Numbered from the stretch's first letter, positions 35,820-48,059 are shown. The stretch is DNA of 64,000 bases from Vombatus ursinus (GCF_900497805.2 NW_020946557.1:6335667-6399666), one strand, 5' to 3'. The notes: generated by a model from the letters alone, not told the origin. Program-made: numbers and translations.

Positions 35820-36870
35820 CTTTGTCAATCAATAAATATTTATTAAGCATCTGCTATATGCTCAGCACTGCGAAATGCTGGGGATATACATACACAAGGA
35901 CTTTAACCCTCTAATAAAGGAGACAAGTACAGATAAAAAAAATTCATATGGCATTAACATCAAAAGTGACTAAATACAAATATATCCAAAGTAATTCAAT
36001 ATGATGTATTCCCATTGGGGAAACCAGTAAAGGATTCACGTAGAGCATGGTGCTTGAGCAGTGTTTTCAAAGCAGAGAGACTCTGAAGCAGAGTCAAGGA
36101 GAATGCATTCCAAGCCTAAGGAATGGCCTGTGCAAAGGTGTGGACACAGAGATGGAGTGTTCTGAGTGAGGAACAGAGAAAAGGCCAATGTGGTTGGATT
36201 ACAAATTTCATGATGAGGAGTAATATCCAACATGTCTGCAAGTATAAGTTGGGGCCAGGTTGTGTAGAACTTGCAAAGCTAAACAGAGTTCATATTTTAT
36301 CCTAGAGGCAATAGGAAGCCTCTGGAATTGATTAAGGAGGGGAGTTCCATGGTTAGATCTGTGTTAAAAGGAAATTACTTTGGCAGCAGCATGGAGCTTG
36401 GACTGGAGTGGTGAGAGTTTTGATACAGGAAGACAAATAAATAGCAAGCTGTTGCAATAATCTAGGCAAGAGGTGATGAGGGCCTCAAACCAGGTGGTTA
36501 CTGTGTGAGAGTTGAGGGAAAGAGAGAAGGGAACAAGCATTTATATAGCACCTACTATGTGCCAGGCACTGGTCTAAGAGCTTTACAAGAATTACCTATT
36601 TATCCTTACAACAACCCTCGGAGGTAGGTGTGCTCCTATTTTAGAGAGAAAGGTTTGGATGCAGAAGATGTTATAAAAGTAGAAATGGCAAAATTTGGCA
36701 ATGAGTTGGATTTGTGGGATGAGAGAGAATGAGTAGTCAAGGGTAATGCCAAGTTTATGAACCTGGGAAACTGGAAGGATGGGGTTGCCTCAATGGAAAC
36801 AGGGAAATTTGATTCAATGAACCATGTAAGCCAAATTTACCATAATCCAAAAGCAATATGCTGAAGAACC
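35820..36870 (-). mobile_element. L2 LINE relic with nested MIR fragment
   Basis: Antisense L2 from the terminus ('caataaatatttattaagca') through 'gcattccaagcctaaggaat', 'gcaataggaagcctctggaa' and 'tgttgcaataatctaggcaa'. A CORE-SINE 3' fragment at about 36525-36650 ('ttatatagcacctactatgt') interrupts it before L2 resumes with 'gaatgagtagtcaagggtaa'. Confidence 0.75.
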
Positions 36871-37164
36871 AAGTGTGGTAAGTTATTCTGCACTTGTACC
36901 CTAACGTGATCTAGGTATATTTGTTTTTTTCTCCTGCAAAATTATCCAAGAAATTCTTGAAGCAAATGCTATTAATACTGTATTTTAATTTTAAAAGTTA
37001 GTTGTTTATGCTTTGAACTGTATGATAGGATCAAATTAATATGGGCCTAGAGAACATGACATAGCTTCATGTGTTTTCATGTGCACAAAAATATGTTGTT
37101 CTTTTGATACTTTGATATAAGGGAATGTACCAAATGATGCTGGGGGGAATGAGTATCATTGTGG

Positions 37165-37757
37165 ATTTTTTTTAATATTGTTGTCTTTTTATTTTTAACA
37201 TCACTTATACTTTCAAATATATCTTTTTCTCTTTCCTCATCATCCTCTCAAAAAGCCATTCCTTATAACAAAGAATTAAAAATAGGGGAGGAGGAGGTGG
37301 AACATTTTAACAAAATGCACTAAAATGTTGAAAAAGGCTGACATTATATGTGGCATTCTATACTCATAGTCCCCCACCTCTACAAAGAATCAGGGTACAT
37401 GCTCTTTCATATCTCTTCTTTGGGGGCCAAGTTGGGTTATTTTAATTTCATGGCATTCAATTTCAGTTGTTCTGTCATTCTTTCTATATACATTGACATA
37501 GTCGTTGTGTATATTGTTTTCCAGTTTTTTCTTGTTTCACTCTGCATAAATAATATGTATTTTCTAATGCTTTTCTGTATTCTTCATAGTCACAATTTCT
37601 TATAAAACAGTAGTATACCATTTCATTCTTGTCACCAAACTTATTTATCCTTTTTCCAATCAGAAGGGGCATCCTTTTATTTCCAGTTTTTGACTGCTAC
37701 AAAAAAATGCATCTGTAAATATGATGTATATGGGACCTTTCTTTTTATCATTGACCT
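37165..37757 (-). mobile_element. L1 3'-end fragment, divergent subfamily
   Basis: 'tgtttcactctgcataaata', 'cttataaaacagtagtatac' and 'caatcagaaggggcatcctt' resemble the ORF2-end complement but differ from the neighbouring HAL1 copy. A similar type lies at 60.2-61 kb. Confidence 0.55.
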
Positions 37758-39950
37758 TTTTTTAGCTTTTATTTAGCATTTTTCCCCACTTACATGTAAT
37801 AACCATTTTCAACATTCATTTTTAAAACTTTGAATTCCAAATTCTCTCCCTTCCTCCTTCCCCACCCTCCATTGAGAAGGCAAGCAATTCGATATAGGTT
37901 ATACTTGTGTAGTCATGCAAAACACATCTATAATAGTCATGTTGTGAAAGAAAACATGGACAAGAAAAAAAAAACTCAAGAAAAATAAAATTAAAAAAAA
38001 GTATGCTTCAATCCATATTCAGACACCCTTAGTTCTTTCTGGGGAGATGGATAGCATTTTTCATCATAAGTCCTTCAGAGTTGTCTTGGACAATTGCATT
38101 GCTGAGAATAGTTAAGTCATTCACAGTTGATCATCTTACAATATTGCTGTTACTTTGTACACAGTACATTTCATTTTACATCAGCCCATGCAAGTCTTTC
38201 CAAGTTTTTCTGAGAGCATCCTGCTCATCATTTCTTATAGTACAATAGTATTCCATCATAATCACATACCACAACTTGTTCAGCCATTCCGCAATTGATG
38301 GGCATCCCCTCAACTTCTAATTCTTTACCCCTCCCCCCCAAAAAAGAGCTGATATAAATATTTTTGTACATATACGTCTTTTTCCTTTTTTGGTTTTTTT
38401 ATTTCTTTGGGGATACAGACCTAGTAGTAGTATTGCTAGCTCAGAGGATATGCATGGTTTTATAGCTTCAAATTTTTTTTCATAGTTACTATTGCTAACT
38501 GTATTTCCCTCCATCCTATTTCCAGCCCCCCATTTATTCTATTCTCACTCTCCTTTCACCCTGTCCCTCCTCAAAAATGTTTTTCTTCTGACTACCTCCT
38601 TCCCCCAGTTGCCTTCCCTTCTCTCGCTCTCCCCCTTCTCTTATCCCCTTCCCTTCCTACTTTCCTATAAGGTAAGATAGATTTCTATGCCATATTGAGT
38701 GTGTATGTTATTCCCTCTTTGAGCCAATTCTGATGAGAATAAGCTTCACTCACTCCCCCTCACCTCTCCCTCTTCCCCTCCATTGTAAAAGTTTTTTCTT
38801 GCCTCTTTTATGTCAGATTATTTACCCCATTCTACTTCTCCCTTTTTTTCTCCCAATACATTCCACTTTCACCCCTTAATTTTATTTTTTTAGATATCAT
38901 CCCTTCATATTCAACTCATACCTGTTCTCTTTGTCTATATATGCTCCTTCTAATTACCCTAATATTGAGAAAGGTCTTATGAGTTACAAAAATCTTCCCA
39001 GATAGGAATGTAAACAGTTTAACCTTATTAAGTCCCTTATGATTTCCCTTTCCTGTTTACCTTTTTATGCTTCTTTTGAATCTTGTATTTGAAAGTCAAA
39101 TTTTCTATTCAGCTCTGGTCTTTTCCTCAAGAACGCTTGAAAGTCCTCTTTCTCATTGTATATCCACTTTTTCCCCTGAAGGATTATACTCAGCTTTTCT
39201 GGGTAGGTGATTCTTGGTTGTAATCCTAGCTTTTTTGCCCTCCAGAATATTATATTCCAAGCCCTTTAATGTAGAAGCTACTAAATCTTGTGTTATCCTG
39301 ACTGTGGCTGCACAATACTTGAATGTTTCTTTCTGGTTGTTTTGCAATATTTTCTGCTTGATGTGAGAACTCTAGAATTTGGCTATAATATTCCTAGTAG
39401 TTTTCATTTTGGAATCTCTTTGAGGAGGTGATCAGTGGATTCCTTTAATTTCTATCTTACCCTCTGGTTCTACAACATCAGGGCAGTTTTCCTTGATAAT
39501 TTCTTGAAAGATGATGTCTAGGCTCTGTTTTTGATTATGGCTTTCAGGAAGTTCAATAATTTTTAAATTATTTCTTCTGGATCTATTTTCCAGATCAGTT
39601 GTTTTTCCAGTGGGATATTTCACATCATCATCTATTTTTTCATTCTTTTGGTTTTGTTTTATTGTTTCTTGATGTCTCATAAAGGCATTAGCTTCCATTT
39701 GCTCCATTCTAATTTTTAAGGAATTATTTTCTTCAGTAAGCTTTTGGACCTTTTTTTCCCATTTGGCCAATTCTGCTTTTGAAGACATTCTCTTCCTCAT
39801 TGGGTTTTTGGACCTTTTTTGCCATTTGGCCTCGTCTGTTTTTGAAGGCATTATTTTCTTCAGTATTTTTTGTGTCTCCTTTACCAGGCTATAGATACCT
39901 TTCTCATAATTTTCTTATGTCACTTCAAGTATCGTCTGTGGCTTTTGCAA
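37758..39950 (-). mobile_element. HAL1 (half-L1) element with ORF1 remnant
   Basis: Minus-strand order is ORF1 (about 39950-39150), a C/T-rich spacer (about 39100-38480), a short ORF2 C-terminal remnant and a 3' UTR (38470-37758). ORF2 is otherwise missing, which is the HAL1 layout. The 3' end matches the L1 copies at 8.6 and 45.3 kb. The element is about 2.2 kb. Confidence 0.75.
39153..39851 (-). pseudogene. L1/HAL1 ORF1p remnant
   Basis: ORF1p is the trimeric RNA-binding chaperone of L1 elements. From 39851 to 39432 an open 139-residue stretch has a charged coiled-coil N-terminus (AKWEKKVQKLTEENNSLKIR) and the start of the RRM domain (DLENRSRRNNLKIIELPES). After a stop, 39347-39153 continues the C-terminal domain (FKYCAATVRITQDLVASTL, then KGLEYNILEGKKARITTKN). 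A stop and a frame change separate the two parts, so it is broken. A 63-64 base tandem duplication underlies the repeated AKW(E/Q)KK segment in the coiled coil. Confidence 0.8.
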
Positions 39951-40069
39951 AACTCCCAAAAAGTTCTCATTTAATTTCTTATGCCAGTCTGCAGTATTTC
40001 AAAACCATGATGGGGAAAGTTGCATTGTAGAAGGGATAACTATATAGTGAAAAGCAAAGGAAAAAAGAT

Positions 40070-40280
40070 TTGTGGTATAGTAGAAAGAGCATTATTCTAT
40101 AAAGTCATGTGTTCTTGACCTGTATCTATTCTAGCTATGTGATTTGAGGATTCATATATCTCAATTTTGTTCCTTATTAGCTATATCAGGCAAAGGCTTT
40201 CTGGGTTTGTGTTTCCTTTATCTATAAAATAAGGAGGTTAGCCTAGATATTCTCCAAGGTCCCTTCAGTACCTCCTCCTG
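40070..40280 (+). mobile_element. MIR-like SINE relic
   Basis: 'gtagaaagagcattattcta', 'tttcctttatctataaaata' and 'gatattctccaaggtccctt' follow MIR order. A short (AC)n run follows at about 40287-40302. Confidence 0.5.
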
Positions 40281-40304
40281 CCCAAAACACACACACACAC
40301 ACAT

Positions 40305-41635
40305 GTATTATTTTTACAAGTTTTGGAGGAATAGACCTAATTAGAGTGTTGACACAGATTTTCTCAATACTTAAGCTACTTCCTAGTGGTAAATTTGACT
40401 GACATCTTTAGAATAAACAGTAACTCTTTCAACCAATAAGGTGCTAGTTATACATAAGTTACTTCATGGTGCTATGGAGTACATTTTGGTAATTATCATG
40501 CTCTCATTAAGTTATTGTTTCAGTGTTTTAAATTGTACCTAATAATACTCATTTCTTTCTACATCTTGTTTTATTTTCACAGAAATCATACCTTAAAAAG
40601 TAAAATGGACAAAGTCTATTAATTCCAAGGTGTTTTCTGCTTCAAAATCCTGGCAAATAAAATATATTAGTAGTGAAATTTTTGGGATTTTTAGAATTTA
40701 GGGGAAAAAAATAACTAAGTTTTGTAACTTGACTAATATATTGTGAAACAGATATTTGCTTTAAGTATCCACTCTGTAATTAAGTACCTGAACTTTATGT
40801 GGCTGTTTTCATTACTACTATTCTGCCTTCAGTTGACTGGATCTAATGTAAGTTTTTCTTGGAATTTTGTTAACCTACTGAAGCTAGCCTCAAAGAACTA
40901 TTGTCCTCCCTCCACCTCCCCCAGTCTTTTAAATCTAAGTCCAAAATAAATGAATGGCAACAGGTTTTCTCCAGTGTCTTTTAGTGTAGAGTTTCAGGGC
41001 AGGAAAAGTTCTGTCCAAGAATGACTTCCAAGAGTGTTCCTATTACCAGCAGCAGCACAGAAATTTTAGAGCATGAAAATAAACCAAAGGGAGATCGGCT
41101 GCATTAGGAAAAAATCACTTTTATGTTATGATGTGATTTTGATTCAAGATGAAAACTTCAAGGCCATAACTTTTTTTAAAGTATTTTTGATCATTGGGGT
41201 TTTATAAACAAAGAATTACTTTAGCAGTCAACCTTAATGTGCTCTGAAGTCATTTTGCTGGCTCGGTGGAATTTAGTCAGCAGGGGGAGCTTTTAAACAC
41301 CCCAGCTCAGACTGAAACAGACTTTCTGGCTAGTAGCCAGTGTGTGGAGATATAGAGCCAAAGAGAGAGAGTAGACAACTAACTGATGCCTGATAGAGGG
41401 GGAGCTAATAGATTGCATACAGTTACAGGTTGGCAAGTACCCAAGATTCTGTCTTGGGAGTCAAAACCAGAGTAACATGGCAGAAGATGGCAGCGGGAGT
41501 TCGAGGACTAAATAGAAGTAGGCAGAGCTAGAATCAGTAGGGATAGATAAAACTGAGAAGTGTGCATTAGTTTAACAATCTGCACTCTCAGTGTTTGCAA
41601 TTAAATGAGGGTTTTTGAAAGCCCGCCAGTGATTA
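40305..41635. other. Unassigned intronic sequence
   Basis: No repeat or exon was recognised. TCAGCAGGGGGAG at about 41277 resembles the CTCF core with two differences. Confidence 0.4.
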
Positions 41636-41639
41636 CTCC

Positions 41640-41910
41640 AAGCTCATGGTGAAAGAAGGTGCGGCAGTGGATAGGGTCCTAGGGCTGGAGTTAGGAAGAG
41701 CTGAGTTCAAATTTGGCCTGAGACACTTACTATTGTGTAACCCTGCGCAAATCACAACTTCTGTCTGCCTCAATTTCCTCAACTACAAAATGGGGATAAT
41801 ACTAGCACCTACCTCCCAGGATTGTTGTGAGGTTCTAATGAGATCATTGTAAAGCATGCAGCACAGTGACTGGCACATAGTAAGCATTATATAAATGATA
41901 TTTATTTATT
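41640..41910 (+). mobile_element. CORE-SINE with L2-like tail (Ther/MIR-type)
   Basis: 'gcggcagtggatagggtcct', 'gttcaaatttggcctgagac', 'cctcaatttcctcaactaca', 'acctcccaggattgttgtga' and 'gactggcacatagtaagcat' in full sense order. Confidence 0.8.
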
Positions 41911-42129
41911 ATGACAACAACGACAACTAAAATGGCAGTTGCTACTACCACCACCTCTAGCACTACTAATGCTGCTACTGCTACTACTATTACTACTACC
42001 TGGAGTGAGCCAGCTTTATTTTAAAGGACCTCTTCTGACTCAGCAAATACTAGCAAAGTTTTCAGGTCAGAAGCTGCCTTCTGGTTTCTTCCTAGAGAGT
42101 GGCTTGGTAGAGTTGAGCACATCCCCTGA

Positions 42130-42270
42130 ATCCCTGCAGTATGGTATTATGCTGGACATAAAAGCAGAAAGATGTGTATTAAAATACTACCTCAAATACT
42201 AACTGTGTGACCCTGGGCAAGTCATTTAATCTCCTTAAGCCTCACTTTTTCCTCATCTGTAAAGACTTAA
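42130..42270 (+). mobile_element. MIR-like SINE fragment
   Basis: 'aactgtgtgaccctgggcaa', 'gtcatttaatctccttaagc' and 'cctcatctgtaaag' are the SINE core. Confidence 0.6.
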
Positions 42271-42579
42271 TACAACCCACAATGAGATTATGAATCTGGA
42301 GGGCTATTGCCTAAGCAAATGAAGGGGATAAATAAAAGAACTGGGGTATGGGGAAGGGATAAAGTAATGTTATACATTGAAAAGATGTATTTACATGAGA
42401 AAATCTAATAACAAGAGGAGAAAGCATTTTGGATGACATTTATAAGAAATAGAAGCAGTGTAATCATAATTGTACACAGCAGACCACCTGGACCAGACGA
42501 GGAAATTGGTGAAAGCAGGAAACAAAAAACAAGCTTCATACAAAGAGTCAACAGCCATCTAGTTGAGCCCATAGAACAA

Positions 42580-44045
42580 AGCAAGTCCTACTGTAACAAA
42601 CCTCAAAATTGGTCTTCCTGCCTCTGCTTGAAGACCTCCAAGGAACAAGGACGCCCATTTTTCTTATGGGCAGATCTCATTGTTAAGAAGTTGTGTTTTT
42701 GGTTTTTTTCCCCTGACATCAAGTCTAACTAGTCCTTCTTGTCATTTCTACTGATTTTTCATGTTATATTCTCTGGGTCCAAACTGAGTAAGTCCAATCC
42801 CTCCTCCATGTGGCAACCCTTCACATGCTTAAAGACAATTGGCATGTCCCTCTTTGAGTCTTCTTTTTTAAGACTGACCATGTCCAGTTCCTTCAATTAA
42901 TTGTAAATGTCATGGACTCAAGGCCCCTTGACATCCTGGTTGCCCTCCATCTTTGGCTTAACAGTGTCTTTCTTAAATCGTAGTGCCCACAACTGAGCAC
43001 AGAAACCTAGATGAAGTCCAACAAGGGCAGCATACAATGGTACTTTCAACCTTTTATTTCTGGAAAACTGCCTCACTTAATAAGGTCTAAGATTGCATTA
43101 GCTTTTTTCACTGCTGTATTATACTGCTGATACACATTGAGCTTGTAATCCATTAAAACCCCAGATGTTTTTAAAAAAAAAATCTATCCATGCCTTCCTC
43201 ATCTATGCAATTGTAAAACTGTTGTTTTATGAATTCCATCTTATTAGATTCATCCCGATGCTTTAGTCCGTAAAGATCTTTTTTCATCCTCCCTCTTACT
43301 GATCTTCATCTTGGTGTCATCTGCACATTTGATGAGTAAATCATAGATGCTTTTATGCTGGTCATTGATTAAAAAGGTTTAACAACACTGTCAACCACAG
43401 ATCCCTGGGGTTACATTGATGTTGAACCATTAACAACTACTCTTTTAGTCAAGCCATCCAACAAGTTCTAAATTCATTTGATTGCATTATCAGCTAATCC
43501 ATGTCGTCTTTTGCACAAAAATAGTGTGGCAGGACTAATATTTACTAGCATTTCTATGATGCAGCTTCTGTGACCCCACCTTCAACATGGAGAGGCCAAG
43601 GCCCCTCCTCCTTGGCAATTAGCTTTACACTCTAGTCCTTAGCACCTGATTGGCCCAGACTTCCCTGTCAAGCTTCCTAGACACCTAAAGGCATAAAAAG
43701 TCCCAGCCTTGGGCAACCCAAAACCACTGGACTTGGTGAATTTCTGAAGACTAGTTGAGTTACCATGTTCTTCACCATATCCTGCCCTGATGACCAGACT
43801 TATATCCATGTGGGGATGTGAAAGCTCACTTCCAGAAAGTGGCAGTCTATCCTTGTTACAAGTCCTTACTGTTTTAGAGCAAATTAAACCTCCTTTTGTT
43901 AACTGTTGACTCACAATTACCTTATTTCATCCCAACATTGAACCTGAACTGAGAGTGCTGTCATTAGAGCCAAAACTATGACAAATATGAAATAAATTAT
44001 TAAAAGCTTTTCTAAAATCTAGGTAAACTATATCCACAGTATTAA
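42580..44045 (-). mobile_element. CR1/L3-type LINE relic, split by an LTR
   Basis: Antisense CR1/L3 order: 'gcttgaagacctccaaggaa', 'catgtccctctttgagtctt', 'gttccttcaattaattgtaa', 'cctggttgccctccatcttt', 'gcccacaactgagcacagaa', 'ttcatcttggtgtcatctgc' and 'gatccctggggttacattga'. After an LTR (43525-43983) it resumes with 'taaaatctaggtaaactata'. Confidence 0.7.
43525..43983 (+). mobile_element. Probable ERV class I-like solo LTR (fossil)
   Basis: The block starts TGTGGCAGG and ends CTATGACA, so it has TG...CA ends. It holds a TATA-like GCATAAAAAGTCC and, about 190 bases later, AAATTAAACCTCC followed by a T-rich stretch, as in LTR U3-R-U5 layouts. It interrupts a CR1/L3 relic. AATAG and AATAT flank it as possible target duplications. 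No internal region is present. Family assignment is by general form only. Likely middle-aged. Confidence 0.5.
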
Positions 44046-44104
44046 AAAAAAAAAAATCTCTGTCTTTCTCTGTGTCTCTGTCTGTTTTTCTATTATACCG
44101 TCAC

Positions 44105-44165
44105 TTAGTGGACTACCCCCAGGAAGTTATCCTTGGTCCTCTTCTTTTTAATATTTTATAGCAGT
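44105..44165 (+). mobile_element. CR1/L2-type reverse transcriptase fragment
   Basis: The sense reading PQEVILGPLLFNIL matches the reverse transcriptase motif (V)PQGSVLGPLLFNI of CR1 and L2 LINEs. The fragment is very short; its flanks were not assigned. Confidence 0.45.
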
Positions 44166-44860
44166 ACCTTGGCTAATGCTATTTTCATAGGAGTAGATCA
44201 GTCTGATGAAATTAAGGGTTATTTTACACCTGATGGATTTGACCTGGTGGATGGTGTTGACCGTGGGATGAAGACAACTAAGGGACTGGGGAACTTAGAG
44301 TGGTTGGCTTGTGAAAGAATCAGCCGTGCCACTGATAGCCTTTAGGCAACTCTGAGGAAGATTGAGAATGGAACCAGCTGTGAAAGAAAGACCCAGCCAT
44401 CAGGGGATTCACTCTTCGCTTTCCCCTTGCACATCTTAGAAAGTACAGCCAGGTGGAAGGAGGGTTTTCTCTGCCTCCCCACCTACTCACACAGCATCAT
44501 CCATCAGGACAAGCTGGAGGCCACCTACAGATTCAAGTTGATTCAACAAGATGAGCTAAGCTTCTGGCGCCTTGAGTGAAGCTTAAGTTCCCTCCTTAAA
44601 GAGGATCGTGCCAGGATTTTAGCCAAAGTGTGACTTGGAAACTATAGAGACCATCATCAAGGGTGGGGATACCAAACCAAGCAAAGAACAAGGCCATGGA
44701 ACCCAGGGGGCAACTGTGAAGATGTTTTGAGAAGACATCAGTGTGAATTGGTTTTTTCATATGCATTCCCCACATATTTGTTCTTTACTGGTCTGCTCTA
44801 TGTGTGTGTGTCCACACTTGGAGTGATAGTGTGGGTGTTTATGAGAGAGCACACCCTAGG
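44166..44860. other. Unassigned intronic sequence
   Basis: It is less AT-rich than its surroundings and shows no family likeness. A short TGTGTG run lies near 44802. Confidence 0.4.
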
Positions 44861-45039
44861 CAGGGGTGGGGAACCTTCTAGGTCCTTGGGGGTGGCTTTT
44901 TGACAGAGTCCAAGTTTTACAGAATAAATCCTTATAATAAGGGGTTTTGTTCTGTGAGCTTTGCATTCAGTCAAAACACTGCACTTGAAGACCTAGAGGG
45001 CCATATGTGGCCTTGAGGTCTCAGGTTCCCCACCGGTAG
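44861..45039. mobile_element. hAT-like foldback MITE, complete
   Basis: The ends are CAGGGGTGGGGAACC and GGTTCCCCACCGGTAG, with a palindromic body as in the 21.9 kb copy. CCTAG is found on both flanks, which may be what is left of an 8-bp target duplication. Confidence 0.8.
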
Positions 45040-45104
45040 CCTAGAATTATGGAGGAAATGCTTTGTTGCTGTTGTTCTGACTGTGATATTTCAGCAAATG
45101 CCTA

Positions 45105-45325
45105 AATTGATCATAAGACCATAGATTTCGAGCAGGAAACAAACTTGGGGGCATCTAGTCCAAGCCCATAATTTTACAGATGAAGAAACTGAGGCCCAGG
45201 AATGTTAAGTGACTTGTCTGAGATCATACAGCTGGTAAGAGACAGAGGAAGGATTCAAACTTAGACTTAACATTAAGTCCAATACCCTTTTCACTGTACC
45301 ACTATATCTTTGCTCTGAGCTAATT
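45105..45325 (-). mobile_element. MIR3-like SINE relic
   Basis: 'gggcatctagtccaagccca', 'ttacagatgaagaaactgag' and 'ttaagtgacttgtctgagat' are in antisense order. Confidence 0.7.
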
Positions 45326-45331
45326 TTTTCT

Positions 45332-46082
45332 TTTTTCTTTTCCCCAGTTAATAGTATCTTATTTTTCCAATTATATGCAAAGATAGTTTTCAACATTGAC
45401 TTTTACAAGATTGTGTTCCAAAATTTTTTTCTCCCTCCCTCCTGTCACTCCTCCCCAAGACAATATGCAATCTGATATGGGCTATACATGTACAATCATA
45501 TTAAGCATATTTCCACATTATTCATGTTGTGAAAGAAGAATCAGAACAAAAGGAAAAACCGCAAGGGGGGAGGAAGAGTAAATAGTATGCTTCCATCTGC
45601 ATTCAGACTCCATAGTTATTTCTGTGGATGTGGACAGCATTTTCCATCATGAGCCCCTTAGAATTGTCTTAGATCATTGCATTGCTGAGAAAAGCTGAAT
45701 CCATCAAAGTCTATCAGCAACAATGTTGCTGTTACCATATACAGTGTTCTCCTGGTTCTGCTCACTTCACTCAGCATCAGTTCATGTAAGTTTTTCCAGG
45801 TTTTTATGAAGTCTACCTGCTCATCATTTCATATAGTATTCATATACAATAGTATTCCATTACCTTTATATGCCACAACTTATTCAACCATTTCCCAATT
45901 GATGGGCATCCCTTCAATTTCCAATTCTTTGCCACCAGAAAAAGAACTGCTAGAAATATTTTTGTATAAATCAATCCTTTTTCCTTTTTATGATCTTTTT
46001 GGGATACAAACCTAGTAGTGGTATTGCTGGATCAAAAGGTATGCAGTTTTATAGCCCTTTGGGGCATAGTTCCAAATTGTTT
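45332..46082 (-). mobile_element. L1 3'-end insertion with target duplication
   Basis: The complement of the L1 3' UTR ('gacaatatgcaatctgatat') and ORF2 end ('tccattacctttatatgcca', 'cccaattgatgggcatccct'). TGAGCTAATTTTT precedes it and TGAACTAATTTTT follows, one mismatch. It is 5'-truncated and relatively young. Confidence 0.85.
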
Positions 46083-46089
46083 GAACTAA

Positions 46090-47205
46090 TTTTTGACTGA
46101 AGATTGAACCCACCCATTCATGGGTACTCATCATTTATGGTTTTAGGAGTGCAGGCCCACAGAATATTTTGACCCTGGAGCAATTAATTATAAGTAGTAG
46201 TAAATTTGTTTCCTACTGGTGCTGCTTAATAAAGGAGGATAGTTATCTTTGTATTCCCAGTATTTCACCTAGTCCCTGGCACATAGTATGCACTTAATAA
46301 GTGATTGTTGATTGATTGATTGATCTAACAAATATATACATATATTTACATATATGTCTGCAGTGTAGATAGCACTGTTTTTAAGTGAAATACACAGTTT
46401 ACATAAGATGCTGTCTGAAGAAGGATGAGACAAATAATTGTAATATACAATTATATAATGACAGGGAATATTTTAAATTCAGAATTAGATGGAGGTGGTG
46501 GTCCAAACCATAGAAGTAAATGTGTTATATATGGTTTCGCCATTAGGAAAAATTAGAAGTATATATTGAGAAGCCTGAAATAAAAGCATCCTTTATCCAA
46601 AATTAGTTTGCAAGCTCCATCAGCTTCAGAAAAGACAACTCATTTATCCTTTGTTTAAACCACCTTGAATATTAGGTTTAGTTTTACACTAAAAGTCATT
46701 ATTATGTGAGATTTTCTTAGGGGTCTAGTCCAATTCAAAATGTCCTGATAAATGTAATAATAGTCATATTATGAATTCCATTTTTTAGAAAATCTAGGAA
46801 GCTATACCATAAGGAACTGCTTTAAAGAGTGGAAGAGGCTCACTTTTTGGAGCAGATTCATTTCCCTGTTTGGATATCTGACAGCCTAGACTCCTCCACA
46901 TAGTAGTTATTTTGCTGGCACTCTTCAGTTGACTGTCCCCAGTTTGAACTTTGCAAGAACTGGAAGAAAACATATTCTGTACTGAGTACTAAGGTTTGTA
47001 AAACACTCTGTCTATAGAACCTAGCTTAGATCTTGCTATTGGTAAATTCATCAATAGATTTGAGGCATTTTGATATGATCCTTGCTTGCATTCATGTTAA
47101 TCACAAATACTTTAAAGTTAAAAAAAACTTCATTACTGTATTTGAAAACATAAAGACTAAATGCAAATTTGAAATGTTAGTTCTTTTAAAATGAGAAGAT
47201 AGGAC
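46090..47205. other. Mostly unassigned; short L2 3' end
   Basis: An L2 sense 3' end with (ATTG)n lies at about 46235-46325 ('cctagtccctggcacatagt'). The remainder is unassigned. Confidence 0.45.
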
Positions 47206-47209
47206 AAGA

Positions 47210-47470
47210 GACAGGTTTGTTGTTCAATTGTTTCAGTTGTGCCCAACTCTTCATGACTCCATTTGGAGTTTTCTTGGCAAAGATCATGGAATGGTTTGCC
47301 ATTTCATTCTCCAGCTCATTTTACAGATAAGGAAACTGAGACAAACAGGGTTACAGAACTTGCCCAGGGTCACACAGCTAGGAAGTGTCTGAGGCCAGAT
47401 TTGAACTCAGGAAGATGAGTCTTCCTAACTTGAGGCCTGACACGCTTATCTGTTTTGCCGCCTGGCCCCC
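47210..47470 (-). mobile_element. Mar1-type SINE
   Basis: 'gttgttcaattgtttcagtt', 'actccatttggagttttctt', 'ttttacagataaggaaactg' and 'tttgaactcaggaagatgag' are the reverse of a full Mar1 with RTE/BovB-like tail. Confidence 0.85.
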
Positions 47471-47909
47471 ACAAGCGGTAGATAATTAACTGTAATTAAA
47501 ACCTGGCTTCTGTCAATGATTTTTTTCCCCAACAATGAACTTGTATTTCCATTCTATAAAGCTTTATGTAAGGATGTTGAACAATTTAGCTTTCCATGAA
47601 TACAACAGACTTCTTTGGAGGGCAAAGCTTAAGAAACTCTATTCCCAAATTTTTCAGGTTGAAGTATAAATAGGTTATTCTTCCACTGCTTAATAGTATA
47701 TCATAAGAGTAATTAAAACTAGATCAAAGTCTTAACTCCCTAAATTTAATCCTGAATCTTATTTCTGACTCCCTGTATAGCTTCAAATATTGGATTATAT
47801 GAATGAATCAACTTAGATGTGAAAATGGTTTGATGACTATCTTAGAGGGATCTTGCAAAGATGACCAAATGCATGTTTATAAAAATAACTTTTTGGTTAG
47901 AATCATAAA

Positions 47910-48050
47910 ACTTATGCAGATAGAAAGATATTTTAAAGATCATCTGATTTAAGCCTCACATTTTACAGGTGAAGAAACTAAATCCCACAGAGGTTTAGTA
48001 ACTTTTCACAGTCCCAGAGACAGTGAATTAGCAGGAATTAGAGACAGGGA
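47910..48050 (-). mobile_element. MIR-like SINE relic
   Basis: 'aaagatcatctgatttaagc', 'ttttacaggtgaagaaacta' and 'agtaacttttcacagtccca' are in antisense order. Confidence 0.55.
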
Positions 48051-48059
48051 TTAGCGCAT

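Noticed and set aside
44133-44345. 70-codon plus-strand ORF as a gene
   Set aside because: Its beginning is a CR1/L2-type reverse transcriptase fragment, and the rest has no recognised domain or splice context.
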